Part shown: piece by piece, positions 44,422 to 52,543 of the stretch
Numbering within the stretch: the first letter of the stretch is position 1
Layout of the letters: every line of letters begins with the position of its first letter
Assembly (NCBI GenBank): GCA_004297725.1
Contig: SCUS01000097.1
Location: 1-64,000 of the forward strand
Direction of reading: 5' to 3'
Source of the DNA: Myxococcaceae bacterium
GTDB taxonomy: Bacteria > Myxococcota_A > Polyangia > Polyangiales > Ga0077539
Length of the DNA stretch: 64,000 nucleotides
Notes under the pieces: model-generated
What the model saw: the letters and a program-made list of their open reading frames with translations, nothing else
Told to the model about the DNA's origin: nothing
Databases searched by the model: none
Position numbers and translations under genes: made by a program

Positions 44422-46323
44422 TCAGAGCGTCTCGAGGTAGGCCACGAGGTCGCCGATCTGCGCCTCGGTGAGGTGCGCGGTGCGGCCGTGGCGCTCGTCG
44501 CCTCCGCACTCGGTGAAGCGCTCCCGCAGCGTGCGGGCGCAGCCGTTGTGCATCAGCGGCGTCCTCCACGCGACCCCGACGAGCGACGGCACCTGGAAGG
44601 CCCCGCCGGTGCCCACGTCGACCGTGGCGTTGTTGGTGAAGTGGGCGCCGCTGTGGCAGTCGGAGCAGCCCACCACGGCGTCGGCGAAGAGGGCGCGGCC
44701 GCGAGCGACGGCGCCGACCTCGCGCACCGGCGACGCCGGAATCGTCGGCAGCGTGGTGGTCCAGCGCTCCAGCGCGGCGACCTGGTCGGGGGCGAGCGCG
44801 CCGCCGCTCATCCGCTGGCCGAAGACGTCGTGGGCCAGGTCGGTGAAGGTCGCCATGTCGCCGTCCCAGTGGAAGGGAGCCGTCCCCGCGAGCGAGCCCC
44901 GGAGGTTCTGGGTGCGGCGCGCCCCGATGGGCTGGAAGGTCCAGATGTGGCCGTCGTCGCCCCCTTCGGGGTGGCACGACGCGCAGGCCATGAAGGCCCC
45001 CGCGTTGGCGTGGAAGAGCGTGTGCCCCGTGTCGCCGCGGCTCTCGCCGCTCAGGGTCACCCCGGCGCCCCCGGGCAGCACGAGGGCCGCGGGCTCGCGC
45101 GTCTGCACCACCAGCTGACCATCCGGGGTGAAGGCCACCGCGACCGCCTGCCCGGTGATCCCGGCCACCGGCTGCACCGTCGCGCAGGAGCCCATCACCC
45201 CCGAGGGCAGCTCGCTCAGCGAGAACGCGAACACCTGCCCCAGCGTAGGAAACGGCGCGTTGCCCGCCGCCGCGATGGCGAGGCGCTGCCCCCCCGGAGC
45301 GAGCGCCACGTCCACCGCCAGCGTCACCCCGGAGAGCGACGGCAGCGCCACCGGAGCGTCGGCGCCGATCAGCGACACGGTGCTCTGCACCACGCCCGTC
45401 TGGCAGCGCCCGGTGCTGCCATAGCCCCCGGTGGTGATCTGCACCGCCGCCATGATCGCCCGCTGGTGCAGCACCAGCGCGCCGCCGGGGCCCGAGATCA
45501 TCCGCCACGCCACGCCCGAGCGCCCTCCGAGCCCGACGCCCCGGCCCGGAAACTCATCGGCGTTGGCCGGTCTCACCCGCCGCACCACCTCGCCGCTCGC
45601 ATCGACGGTGAGCAGCTCGGCCTCCCGGAAGCGCGACACCACCAGCTGCCCCGACTGCACGATCACGTCGCGCAGGTCGCGGTCGAGCCTCAGCGTGCGG
45701 GTGACCTCGCCGGTCGCCGCCCGCAGGCTCACCAGCTCTCCCCCGGCGCAGGCCACGTGGAGCAGCCCCGTGTCGCGATCGTAGGCGATGCCGCGAGGCG
45801 CGGCGCACACCGGCCGACGAGCGAGCACCGCGCGGGTGGCCAGGTCGACGCTGAGCACCGAGGCCCCGCCGCGCAGCGCGACGTGCACCCGCCCGGCGTC
45901 GTCCTCCACCGCGCGCCCGGGCTCGTCGCCGGCCCTCAGCGCGAGACTGGCGGTCACGGTGCGAGAGACCAGGTCGACGACATGGACGCGGTCTCGGTCG
46001 GGGTCGGCGGCCACCGCGGCGCGGCCGTCGCGGGTGACCAGCAGCGTGCCTCCGCTCAAGGGCGGCGGCGGATCGTCGGCGATGCGCGTGGGCCCCACCG
46101 AGCTCCCCAGCGAGCGCCCGTTGAAGCCTGCGTCCGCGGGAGGGCCTCCGCCGTCCCGTCGCAACACGAACAGCGTCCCCGCGTCGACCGGCGCGGGCGC
46201 CTCGAAGCCATGGCCCGGCGGACGGCCCTGCCCCGGAGAGCAGCCCGGCCCCAGCGCGCCGACCCCCAGCGCGCCGACCCCCAGCAGCGAGAGACCGATC
46301 GCCCGTGCGGATGAAGTCTTCAT
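44422..46323 (-). CDS. beta-propeller / di-heme cytochrome c lipoprotein
   Basis: The protein has 633 residues. The signal (LSLLGVGALGVGALGPGC) carries a small tandem duplication of LGVGALG, and the final Cys is a lipobox. Residues about 80-400 form a YVTN-type propeller (HVVDLVSRTVTASLAL, VLSVDLATRAVLARR). The C-terminal ~220 residues hold two heme motifs, CASCH near residue 440 and CSDCH near residue 555, as in the cytochrome c peroxidase/MauG superfamily, with a Met (PLMHNG) as possible ligand. It is probably an outer electron-transfer protein; no substrate can be named. Divergent from the DUF4215 gene. Confidence 0.85.
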   Translation of the reverse strand: MKTSSARAIGLSLLGVGALGVGALGPGCSPGQGRPPGHGFEAPAPVDAGTLFVLRRDGGGPPADAGFNGRSLGSSVGPTRIADDPPPPLSGGTLLVTRDGRAAVAADPDRDRVHVVDLVSRTVTASLALRAGDEPGRAVEDDAGRVHVALRGGASVLSVDLATRAVLARRPVCAAPRGIAYDRDTGLLHVACAGGELVSLRAATGEVTRTLRLDRDLRDVIVQSGQLVVSRFREAELLTVDASGEVVRRVRPANADEFPGRGVGLGGRSGVAWRMISGPGGALVLHQRAIMAAVQITTGGYGSTGRCQTGVVQSTVSLIGADAPVALPSLSGVTLAVDVALAPGGQRLAIAAAGNAPFPTLGQVFAFSLSELPSGVMGSCATVQPVAGITGQAVAVAFTPDGQLVVQTREPAALVLPGGAGVTLSGESRGDTGHTLFHANAGAFMACASCHPEGGDDGHIWTFQPIGARRTQNLRGSLAGTAPFHWDGDMATFTDLAHDVFGQRMSGGALAPDQVAALERWTTTLPTIPASPVREVGAVARGRALFADAVVGCSDCHSGAHFTNNATVDVGTGGAFQVPSLVGVAWRTPLMHNGCARTLRERFTECGGDERHGRTAHLTEAQIGDLVAYLETL

Positions 46324-46473
46324 CAGACACCTCCCCGTCTCTTTTCAGCGCTCCATCGTCTGTCTGTGTCCCGGCCCTGGGACGTCGAGTGACCCGTCGG
46401 ATCTTTCTCCCCGCCGAAACCTCCGCGCACGGGCACGGAGTCCGCGCGCCGTCAGCCGCGTCTTGTGCGCCGC

Positions 46474-46503
46474 TTGTGTCCCCTGCGCGCCCTCCCGTAG
46501 AGT
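46474..46503 (+). promoter_or_regulatory. candidate sigma70-type promoter of DUF4215 gene
   Basis: TTGTGT at 46474-46479 and TAGAGT at 46498-46503 are separated by 18 bp. This predicts a leader of about 40 nt before ATG 46549. Confidence 0.4.
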
Positions 46504-46548
46504 CCGCGCGCCTTCAGCCCCACCTCGATTTCTGGAGCCCGTCACTTC

Positions 46549-48138
46549 ATGCGCAACCCCACTCGCCTCGCGGCCGTACTCCTCGCGCTCGGCGCCACCA
46601 CCGCCTGCGGAAGCACCGTCGTCTCGGTCCAGGCCGACGCGGGGCCGACGCCCATCGACAACGGGCTGATCGTCGACGCGGGGCAGCCCATCGACGCGGG
46701 GCAGCCGGTCGACCTCGGCGCGCCCATCGACGCGGGGCAGCCGGTCGACCTCGGCACGCCCATCGTCGACCTCGGCAGGCCCGACACCCGGGTCCCCCGC
46801 TGCGGCGACGGCATCCTCGACCCGATGGAGAGCTGCGACGACGGCAACAACGTGAGCGGCGACCGCTGCTCCGCCACGTGCCGCTTCGAGGCCCGCTGCG
46901 GCGACGGGCGCACCGACATGGGCGAGGCCTGCGACGACGGCAACAACACCAGCGGCGACGGCTGCCGCTCCGACTGCCTCTCCAACGAGACCTGCGGCAA
47001 CCGCATCGTCGACACCGCCCGCGGCGAGGTCTGCGACGGCATGACCAACTGCGCGGCGGACTGCCGCTCGGTGCTGATGTGCGGCAACGGCCGCACCGAC
47101 CCGGGCGAGCAGTGCGACGACGGCAACACCTCGCGCTGGGACGGCTGCGGCCCCGACTGCCGCCTCGAGCAGGCGGTGGTGCTCAACCGACTCTCCATCG
47201 CCCCGGAGAGCCCCACCATCGGCTGCGACTTCTCCGGCGACGGCCGCGCCGACAACGCCTTCACCCACGCGCTCGGGCCCGCCTACGGCGTGCTCAACTC
47301 CTTCCTCACCTCCAACGTCTCCAACGGGCAGGTGCTGCTGCAGCTCGCCTTCCTCAACCTCACCGACCCCCGAGGGCAGAACCTCCCCGACACCCGCGTC
47401 GGCTGGGTGCTCGGCTCCGACGCCAACATGGACGTCACCGACAACGCCACCCCGGGCAACCCCCAGTTCGTGCAGCGAGGATCGCTCCAGGCCAGCCTGC
47501 TCCCGATCGCGTCGTTTCAGAGCGTGGTGCGCGGCGGCGTGCTCACCGGCGGGCCGGAAGACATCCTGCTCCCGCTCGGCAACACCGGCGGCCTCGGCTC
47601 GCTGCAGTTCAACCTCAAGCGCGGCCGCATCTCCGGCACCGTGGTCGCCAACGACACGCGCATCACGGAGATCCGCAACGGGGTGCTGTGCGGCGCCATC
47701 CAGGGCCGCGACCTCGCCAACATCCGCAACCCCGCGGGGCTCATCCCCGGCGGCGGCGGCGGCGGCATGATGAACAACAGCACCTTCCTCGAGCTCATCG
47801 TCGGCGGCCAGACCCTCTTGATCTTCCGCATCGGCCCGCAGCAGCCCGACATCGACGTCGACGGCGACGGCCTGGAGCGCTACGAGGCCCGCATGGGCGG
47901 CGGCGGACTGCCCCCGCGCATCGAGGCGTGCATCGACGGCGACGGCACCCGCATCGAGGGCCGCGAGTGCGCCATGGACCCGCGCATGGCCGACGGCTTC
48001 TCCGCCGCCTTCCAGGTCGGCTCCACCTGGATCAACCTCCGCGGCGTCGCGGGCGGCGTCGGCACCGGCGGCGGCGGCGGCTTCGTCGACGGCGGCGTCC
48101 CCACCCCGACGCCCGTGGACGCCGGCCGCGCCCCGTGA
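46549..48138 (+). CDS. DUF4215 Cys-rich repeat lipoprotein
   Basis: The protein has 529 residues. Lipobox TAC is at about residue 20 (LAAVLLALGATTACGS). A DAGQP/VDLG repeat linker (residues about 40-75) precedes DUF4215 repeats: CGDGILDPMESCDDGNNVSGDRC, CGDGRTDMGEACDDGNN and CGNGRTDPGEQCDDGNT. The rest is a large beta-rich domain (FSGDGRADNAFTHALG, GQVLLQLAFLNLTD), then a Gly-rich segment (GGGGGGMM). DUF4215 repeats are typical of myxobacterial surface proteins. The function of the large domain is unknown. Confidence 0.82.
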   Translation: MRNPTRLAAVLLALGATTACGSTVVSVQADAGPTPIDNGLIVDAGQPIDAGQPVDLGAPIDAGQPVDLGTPIVDLGRPDTRVPRCGDGILDPMESCDDGNNVSGDRCSATCRFEARCGDGRTDMGEACDDGNNTSGDGCRSDCLSNETCGNRIVDTARGEVCDGMTNCAADCRSVLMCGNGRTDPGEQCDDGNTSRWDGCGPDCRLEQAVVLNRLSIAPESPTIGCDFSGDGRADNAFTHALGPAYGVLNSFLTSNVSNGQVLLQLAFLNLTDPRGQNLPDTRVGWVLGSDANMDVTDNATPGNPQFVQRGSLQASLLPIASFQSVVRGGVLTGGPEDILLPLGNTGGLGSLQFNLKRGRISGTVVANDTRITEIRNGVLCGAIQGRDLANIRNPAGLIPGGGGGGMMNNSTFLELIVGGQTLLIFRIGPQQPDIDVDGDGLERYEARMGGGGLPPRIEACIDGDGTRIEGRECAMDPRMADGFSAAFQVGSTWINLRGVAGGVGTGGGGGFVDGGVPTPTPVDAGRAP

Positions 48139-48153
48139 GCTGAGGCCCCCGCG

Positions 48154-49659
48154 ATGTCCCTCGCCGCCGCCCTCCTCGAATGGCGCGCCGCGCTGGGGCT
48201 CCCCCACGTCGCCGACGATCCGGCGACGCTGCTCGCCTTCAACACCGCCACCTTCGCCACGACCCAGCGCGCCGTCGCGGTGCTCCGCCCGGCGGACGCC
48301 GCGCAGGTGAGGGAGTGCCTGCGCATCGCGACCCGCCACGGGCAGCGGCTGCACCCGGTCTCTCGCGGCTGCAACTGGGGCCTCGGGTCGCGCGTGCCTC
48401 CCTCCGACGGCGCCGTGGTGCTCGACCTCTCTCGCCTCGACGCCATCGTCGACTTCGACGAGACCATGGCGTGGATCACCGTCGAGCCCGGCGTGACCTT
48501 CGCGCAGGTCTACGCCTTCCTCCGAGAGCGCCGCTCCCGGCTCTTCGTCAACAGCATCGGCGGATCGCCCAGGTCCAGCGTGCTCGCCAACGCCCTCGCC
48601 CGGGGCGACGGCTCGGGCCCCTACGGCGACCGCTGGTCCCACGTCTGCGCGCTGGAGGTGCTGCTCTCCACGGGTGAGACCATCCGCACAGGGTATGGCC
48701 GTTTTGCGCACACTCCGCTGGGTCCGCTGCACCGCCACGGGGTGGGTCCCGCCCTCGACGGGCTCTTCTCCCAGTCGTCCCTCGGGGTCGTGACGAGGCT
48801 CACCCTCTGGCTCGCCCCGCTGCCCCACTCCATCCAGGCCGCGCGCTTCTCGGTGGCCACCGACGAGCGCCTCCCGGGCCTCATCGACGCCCTCCGCACG
48901 CTCACCCTCGAAGGCACCCTCCGCTGGCCCATCGGCCTCTGGAACCACACCCGCGTGCTCTCCACCCTGGAGAGCCGCGGCGATGTCCCGAGGCGCCTTC
49001 AAGCCCGGGGGCTCTCGCACCGATGGCACGGCCTCACCGCCCTCACGGGCATGACCGAGCTCCAGGGTCGCGCCCACCGCGAGCGCTTCGTCGACGTCCT
49101 CGGCCCCGCCGTCGACTCATGGAACATCGAAGAGCGCATCGGCGAAGCCCGCAGCGGCGAGGAGCTTCTCCTCGACGAAGAGCCCGCGTTCTGCTTCCTC
49201 CAGGGCATTCCCCACGAGGAGAGCGTGCGGAGCGTCTACTGGCACAAGCCCTCGTCGCCCCGCTCGGGCCTCGACCCCGACCGCGACGGCTGCGGGGTGC
49301 TCTGGTCCTGCGCCGCGGCCCCGATGCAGGGCGCCCCGGTGCTCGCCGCCATGAACGCCATCCACGCCGTGATGGCCGACCACGGCTTCGACCCCCTCAT
49401 CGCCGCCATGGGCCTTCAGCCGCGCGCCCTGCACCTGGCCCCGCTGATCCTCTGGGACCGCGATCTGCCCGGCCGCGACGAGGCCGCCCTCGCCTGCCAC
49501 ACGGCCCTGCGCGCCGCCTTCGAGGGCCTCGGCTGCCTGCCCTACCGGGTCGGAACCCCTCCCCTCGACGCCCTCCCTCCCAGCCTCGACGACCACGACG
49601 CGGTGATGTCCCGGCTGCGCGACGCCCTCGACCCGAAGCGCTGCCTCGGCGACCGCTGA
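48154..49659 (+). CDS. FAD-dependent oxidoreductase, VAO/4-cresol dehydrogenase-like
   Basis: The protein has 501 residues. The PCMH FAD-binding fold is visible: AVAVLRPADAAQVRECL, HPVSRGCNWGLGSRVPPSDG with the pyrophosphate loop, and FVNSIGGSPRSSVLANALARGDGSGPYG. The C-terminal substrate domain follows, with WNHTRVLSTLESRG in the middle and DALDPKRCLGDR at the end, as in vanillyl-alcohol oxidase-type enzymes. The family oxidises phenolic or alcohol substrates; the substrate is unknown. Its last codons run up to the terminator-like hairpin of the small RNA on the other strand. Confidence 0.85.
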   Translation: MSLAAALLEWRAALGLPHVADDPATLLAFNTATFATTQRAVAVLRPADAAQVRECLRIATRHGQRLHPVSRGCNWGLGSRVPPSDGAVVLDLSRLDAIVDFDETMAWITVEPGVTFAQVYAFLRERRSRLFVNSIGGSPRSSVLANALARGDGSGPYGDRWSHVCALEVLLSTGETIRTGYGRFAHTPLGPLHRHGVGPALDGLFSQSSLGVVTRLTLWLAPLPHSIQAARFSVATDERLPGLIDALRTLTLEGTLRWPIGLWNHTRVLSTLESRGDVPRRLQARGLSHRWHGLTALTGMTELQGRAHRERFVDVLGPAVDSWNIEERIGEARSGEELLLDEEPAFCFLQGIPHEESVRSVYWHKPSSPRSGLDPDRDGCGVLWSCAAAPMQGAPVLAAMNAIHAVMADHGFDPLIAAMGLQPRALHLAPLILWDRDLPGRDEAALACHTALRAAFEGLGCLPYRVGTPPLDALPPSLDDHDAVMSRLRDALDPKRCLGDR

Positions 49660-49663
49660 AAAG

Positions 49664-49706
49664 CCACAAGGCCGATCGGTCCATCGCTGGACCGTCGACC
49701 TTGTGG
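49664..49706 (-). terminator. intrinsic terminator of copy A small RNA
   Basis: The stem CCACAAGG/CCTTGTGG encloses a second perfect 7-bp stem (CGGTCCA/TGGACCG, loop GCGA). It is followed on the minus strand by CTTTTC. It begins 4 bp beyond the stop of the convergent VAO-like gene and could stop transcription from both sides. Confidence 0.7.
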
Positions 49707-49721
49707 GGAGACCAATAACTT

Positions 49722-49768
49722 AGCGGCGGTCACCGTTGGCGTTGGGGGGAGACGCCGGTGCCGCCGCT
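49722..49768 (-). ncRNA. conserved stem-loop 1 of copy A
   Basis: This 47-nt hairpin has two small bulges. It is identical to the copy B hairpin apart from one base in a bulge, while the flanking terminator stems have diverged. Confidence 0.75.
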
Positions 49769-49782
49769 CGGGGATACCTATC

Positions 49783-49797
49783 GCAGGCTTCGTGCCA
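49783..49797 (-). promoter_or_regulatory. sigma54 (-24/-12) promoter, copy A
   Basis: The minus strand reads TGGCACGAAGCCTGC. The -24 element TGGCACG is perfect and CTGC takes the place of TTGC at -12; the GG and GC dinucleotides have the required spacing. Confidence 0.8.
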
Positions 49798-49849
49798 GAG
49801 GTCCGGTCACGGGATTTCAAGCACTTCTTCTTTGAAGATGCCTGCCTTT

Positions 49850-49865
49850 CTTTCAGCCTTGAAAG
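49850..49865. promoter_or_regulatory. candidate activator site upstream of copy A
   Basis: On the minus strand CTTTCA-AGGC-TGAAAG is a perfect inverted repeat centred about 60 bp upstream of the -24 element. A related, less symmetric version lies at the same place before copy B. Confidence 0.45.
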
Positions 49866-49987
49866 ATCAGACTTTCGCGGCTGACAGCGACATCCCGTCG
49901 CACCCTCGCACGGACTCGAAGCCGCATCCCCTCGCGCAGCAAGCGCGCCGCCTGGCGAAAGAGATGCGAAGTCTCCTCCACGCCACA

Positions 49988-50033
49988 AAGACCTCAAGGT
50001 CGATAGCCACTCTGGACTATCGACCCTGTAGGA
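49988..50033 (-). terminator. terminator-like hairpin of copy B small RNA
   Basis: A perfect 9-bp inner stem (GGTCGATAG/CTATCGACC) with an extended outer stem (CCT/AGG) is followed on the minus strand by TCTTTG. The U-run is weaker than that of copy A. Confidence 0.55.
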
Positions 50034-50039
50034 ATACTT

Positions 50040-50086
50040 AGCGGCGGTCACCGCTGGCGTTGGGGGGAGACGCCGGTGCCGCCGCT
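50040..50086 (-). ncRNA. conserved stem-loop 1 of copy B
   Basis: This has 46 of 47 bases identical to the copy A stem-loop, including the whole CUCCCCCCA loop. The single change falls in an unpaired bulge. Confidence 0.75.
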
Positions 50087-50100
50087 CGGGGATATCTATC

Positions 50101-50115
50101 GCAGGCTTCGTGCCA
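50101..50115 (-). promoter_or_regulatory. sigma54 (-24/-12) promoter, copy B
   Basis: The minus strand reads TGGCACGAAGCCTGC, identical in all 15 bases to the copy A promoter. Confidence 0.8.
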
Positions 50116-50166
50116 GGGTCTCCCCGACGAGATTCCAGTCATTTTCGGAGGAGAGCGCCCCGCTGT

Positions 50167-50182
50167 CTTTCAGCCATGCAAG
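50167..50182. promoter_or_regulatory. candidate activator site upstream of copy B
   Basis: The minus strand reads CTTGCA-TGGC-TGAAAG, an imperfect counterpart of the site before copy A at an equal distance from the promoter. It ends 12 bp from the glucokinase stop codon. Confidence 0.35.
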
Positions 50183-50194
50183 CCGGTGCTTGCG

Positions 50195-51148
50195 TCAGTG
50201 AGAGTCGGCGTGCCGTCGGGCCAGGTCGGCCGCCCCGATCACCCCGGCGCGGGAGCCGAGGCGCCCCTCGACGATGCGCACGGACTTGCGCAGGTCGGGG
50301 TGGGTGCTCAGGTCGAGCCCGATGCGCGTGGCGTCCTTGATGACGTCGCTCGAGTCCCAGACCCCGCCGCCCATCAGCACGGTGTCGGGGTTGAGGAAGG
50401 TCACCATCGAGCCCAGCACCCGGCCGAGCTGCATCCCGCCGCTCTCCAGCAGCGTCTGCGCCTCGGCGTCGCCGCGGTTGGAGAGTTCTTCCAGGTCGGC
50501 CGCGGTGAGCTCCCTCATCTCGCTTTCCTTGTGCACCAGCGAGATGCGCCCCTCGGCGACGCTCTTGCGGGCCTTGAGCGAGAGCGCGTGCCCGCCCACG
50601 TAGGCCTCGAGGCAGCCGTGCCGGCCGCAGCCGCAGAGCGGGCCGTCGTCGGGCCCCACCTGGATGTGACCGATCTCCCCGCCGAAGCCCCGCGCGCCCA
50701 CCAGGAGGTTGCCCTCGGCGATCACCGCGGCCCCGACCCCGGTGCCCACGTAGACCACCAGCAGCGTGCGGGCCCCGATGCCCGCGCCGAAGCGGTACTC
50801 GCCCCAGGCGATGGCCTTGAGGTCGTTGTGCACCACCACCGGCAGCTTCAGCCGGCGGCGCAGCAGCTCGCCGAAGGGGACGTCGATCCACCCCAGGTTG
50901 GGCGCCCTGGTGATGAAGCCCGTGTCGCGCTCCACCCAGGCCGCCACGCCGAGGCCCACGGCGTCGATGGCCCCGCCCTGCGCCGCCGCGTCCTCGACCA
51001 TGCGAGCCAGCCGCTCGACCGCGTCCATCGGGTGGGGAAAGCCGCCGTGGGTGAGGGACTGAAGGCCCTCGACGGAGCCGTCGTCGGCCACCACGCCGAT
51101 GCGAAGTCCAGTGCCGCCGAGGTCGATGCCGACAACCCTCTTGGTCAA
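50195..51148 (-). CDS. glk: ROK-family glucokinase
   Basis: The protein has about 317 residues. The start is TTG 51148: there is no in-frame ATG or GTG between the upstream gene's stop and this codon. The nucleotide-binding start VVGIDLGGTGLRIGVV, the catalytic Asp in VVHNDLKAIAWGEY and the ROK zinc motif CGCGRHGCLEAYVGG (after GEIGHIQV) are all present. It phosphorylates glucose or a related hexose. It is the last gene of an operon with manC and the phosphomannomutase gene and is followed on the same strand by two candidate small RNA genes. Confidence 0.92.
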   Translation of the reverse strand: MTKRVVGIDLGGTGLRIGVVADDGSVEGLQSLTHGGFPHPMDAVERLARMVEDAAAQGGAIDAVGLGVAAWVERDTGFITRAPNLGWIDVPFGELLRRRLKLPVVVHNDLKAIAWGEYRFGAGIGARTLLVVYVGTGVGAAVIAEGNLLVGARGFGGEIGHIQVGPDDGPLCGCGRHGCLEAYVGGHALSLKARKSVAEGRISLVHKESEMRELTAADLEELSNRGDAEAQTLLESGGMQLGRVLGSMVTFLNPDTVLMGGGVWDSSDVIKDATRIGLDLSTHPDLRKSVRIVEGRLGSRAGVIGAADLARRHADSH

Positions 51149-51152
51149 TGTG

Positions 51153-52511
51153 TCACCCCTGGTCGCGGGCTTCTCGCACCACGGCCTCCACCTCGGCCCG
51201 CATCGCGTCGCGCCGCGCCTCGGAGCCCGCCTCGAAGCGCAGCACCAGCACGGCCTGCGTGTTGGATGCCCGCACCAGTCCCCAGCCGTCGCCGAAGTTC
51301 ACCCGCGCGCCGTCGACCTCGCTCACGGGATACCGGCCCTTGTAATGCTCCAGCACCCGCGCCACGACCCTGAACTTCACCTCGTCGGGGCAGGGCACCC
51401 TGATCTCCGGGGTGACGAAGGTCTTCGGGAGGTCGGAGAGCATGTCCGCGAGGTCGGCCTTGGAGGCCGCCACGATCTCCAGCAGCCGCAGCGACGCGTA
51501 GATGGCGTCGTCGTAGCCGAAGTACCGGTCGGCGAAGAACAGGTGACCCGACATCTCGCCCGCGAGCAGGGCCTTCTCCTCCTTCATCTTGGCCTTGATG
51601 AGGGAGTGCCCGGTCTTCCACATGATGGGCCGGCCGCCGTGCTTCGCGATGTCGTCGTAGAGGGTCTGAGAGCACTTCACCTCGCCCAGGATCGCCGCGC
51701 CCGGGTGCCGCTCGAGCACCGACCGCCCGAAGATCACCATGAGCTTGTCGCCCCAGATGATCTCGCCGGTGGGGTCGACCGCGCCCAGCCGGTCGGCGTC
51801 GCCGTCGTACGCGATGCCCACCTCGGCGTGCGTGTCGTGCACCCGGGCGATGAGCTCGGCGACGTTCTCCGGCAGCGTCGGGTCGGGGTGGTGGTTGGGG
51901 AAGCGGCCGTCCATGTCGCAGTAGAGCGCCTCGGGCTTGAGACCGAGCGCGTGCATGCAGGCTAGCGCCAGGGGCCCGCCCGCGCCGTTGCCCGCGTCGA
52001 CCACCACGCGAATGTCAGTGCGAGCGAGGCGGATGTTGCCCTTCATCCACGCCACGTAGCGCGGGCCCACCTCCGTCGACTCCACGTGGCCGCCCGGCGC
52101 CCGGAGAAACTCCCGGCGCTCGATGCGCTCTCGCAGCGCCTTGATCTCCTCGCCGTGGAGCGTGCCCTTGCCCACCAGGATCTTGAAGCCGTTGTCCTCC
52201 GGGGGGTTGTGGCTCCCGGTGACCATCACCCCCCCGTCGGCGTCGAGGTGGTTCACGGCGAAGTAGAGCAGCGGCGTGGGGCCGACCTCGATCTTCACCA
52301 CGTGCCGCCCGGTCTCCAGCAGGCCCTCGACCAGGGCGTCGCGCAGCCGCTGCGAGGAGAGCCGACAGTCGCGGCCCACCATGATGCGGCGCTTGCCGCG
52401 CTCGGCCATCACGCTGCCGAGGGCGCGGCCCAGGTCGCGGGCGACCTCGTCGGGCAGGTCGCGCTCGGCGTTTCCACGGACGTCGTACTCACGGAAGATC
52501 TGCGGATTCAT
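51153..52511 (-). CDS. phosphomannomutase/phosphoglucomutase (AlgC-like)
   Basis: The protein has about 452 residues from ATG 52511; an in-frame start 36 bases earlier is possible. NPQIFREYDVRG opens the protein as in AlgC. The phosphoserine is in MVTGSHNPPEDNG, the metal-binding loop is IAYDGDADRLG, and the sugar-binding GEMSGHLFF and C-terminal RASNTQAVLVLRFEA are typical. It interconverts hexose 6- and 1-phosphates. Placed between manC and glk, it supplies mannose or glucose 1-phosphate for sugar nucleotides. The glucokinase gene begins 4 bp after its stop. Confidence 0.93.
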   Translation of the reverse strand: MNPQIFREYDVRGNAERDLPDEVARDLGRALGSVMAERGKRRIMVGRDCRLSSQRLRDALVEGLLETGRHVVKIEVGPTPLLYFAVNHLDADGGVMVTGSHNPPEDNGFKILVGKGTLHGEEIKALRERIERREFLRAPGGHVESTEVGPRYVAWMKGNIRLARTDIRVVVDAGNGAGGPLALACMHALGLKPEALYCDMDGRFPNHHPDPTLPENVAELIARVHDTHAEVGIAYDGDADRLGAVDPTGEIIWGDKLMVIFGRSVLERHPGAAILGEVKCSQTLYDDIAKHGGRPIMWKTGHSLIKAKMKEEKALLAGEMSGHLFFADRYFGYDDAIYASLRLLEIVAASKADLADMLSDLPKTFVTPEIRVPCPDEVKFRVVARVLEHYKGRYPVSEVDGARVNFGDGWGLVRASNTQAVLVLRFEAGSEARRDAMRAEVEAVVREARDQG

Positions 52512-52543
52512 CGCTTGGGTGTCCCTCGGGTGCCCTGACACGG

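Larger units (their letters stand above)
49659..49771 (-). ncRNA. candidate sigma54-driven small RNA, copy A
   Basis: Roughly 113 nt is predicted. The start near 49771 is placed 12 nt downstream of the -12 element; the end is the U-rich run at 49659-49662. The first part (49722-49768) folds into a stem with outer pairing AGCGGCGG/CCGCCGCT and an apical CUCCCCCCA loop. The second part (49664-49706) is a terminator hairpin. No open reading frame with a start and ribosome site is apparent. It is paralogous to copy B. A C-rich loop complementary to Shine-Dalgarno sequences is a known feature of several bacterial small RNAs. Confidence 0.72.
49986..50089 (-). ncRNA. candidate sigma54-driven small RNA, copy B
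   Basis: Roughly 104 nt is predicted from the same promoter geometry as copy A. Stem-loop 1 spans 50040-50086. The terminator-like hairpin (centre near 50014) has stem GGTCGATAG/CTATCGACC, different in sequence from copy A but still base-paired, and is followed by TCTTTG. The copies are 318 bp apart in register. The stretch 49866-49985 between the copies holds no gene that I can support. Confidence 0.7.

Noticed and set aside
49542..50051. 169-codon minus-strand frame spanning the sRNA copies
   Set aside because: It runs through copy A's promoter and both hairpins and into the VAO gene, and its translation is basic low-complexity. The structured repeat explains the sequence better.
49722..50115. 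Riboswitch or leader of a protein gene
   Set aside because: No minus-strand gene follows either copy; each ends in a terminator-like hairpin, so independent RNAs are preferred. No known aptamer core was recognised.
49664..50115. Insertion sequence or group II intron remnant
   Set aside because: No transposase or reverse-transcriptase frame, no terminal repeats. The two copies are spaced as transcription units with matching promoters.
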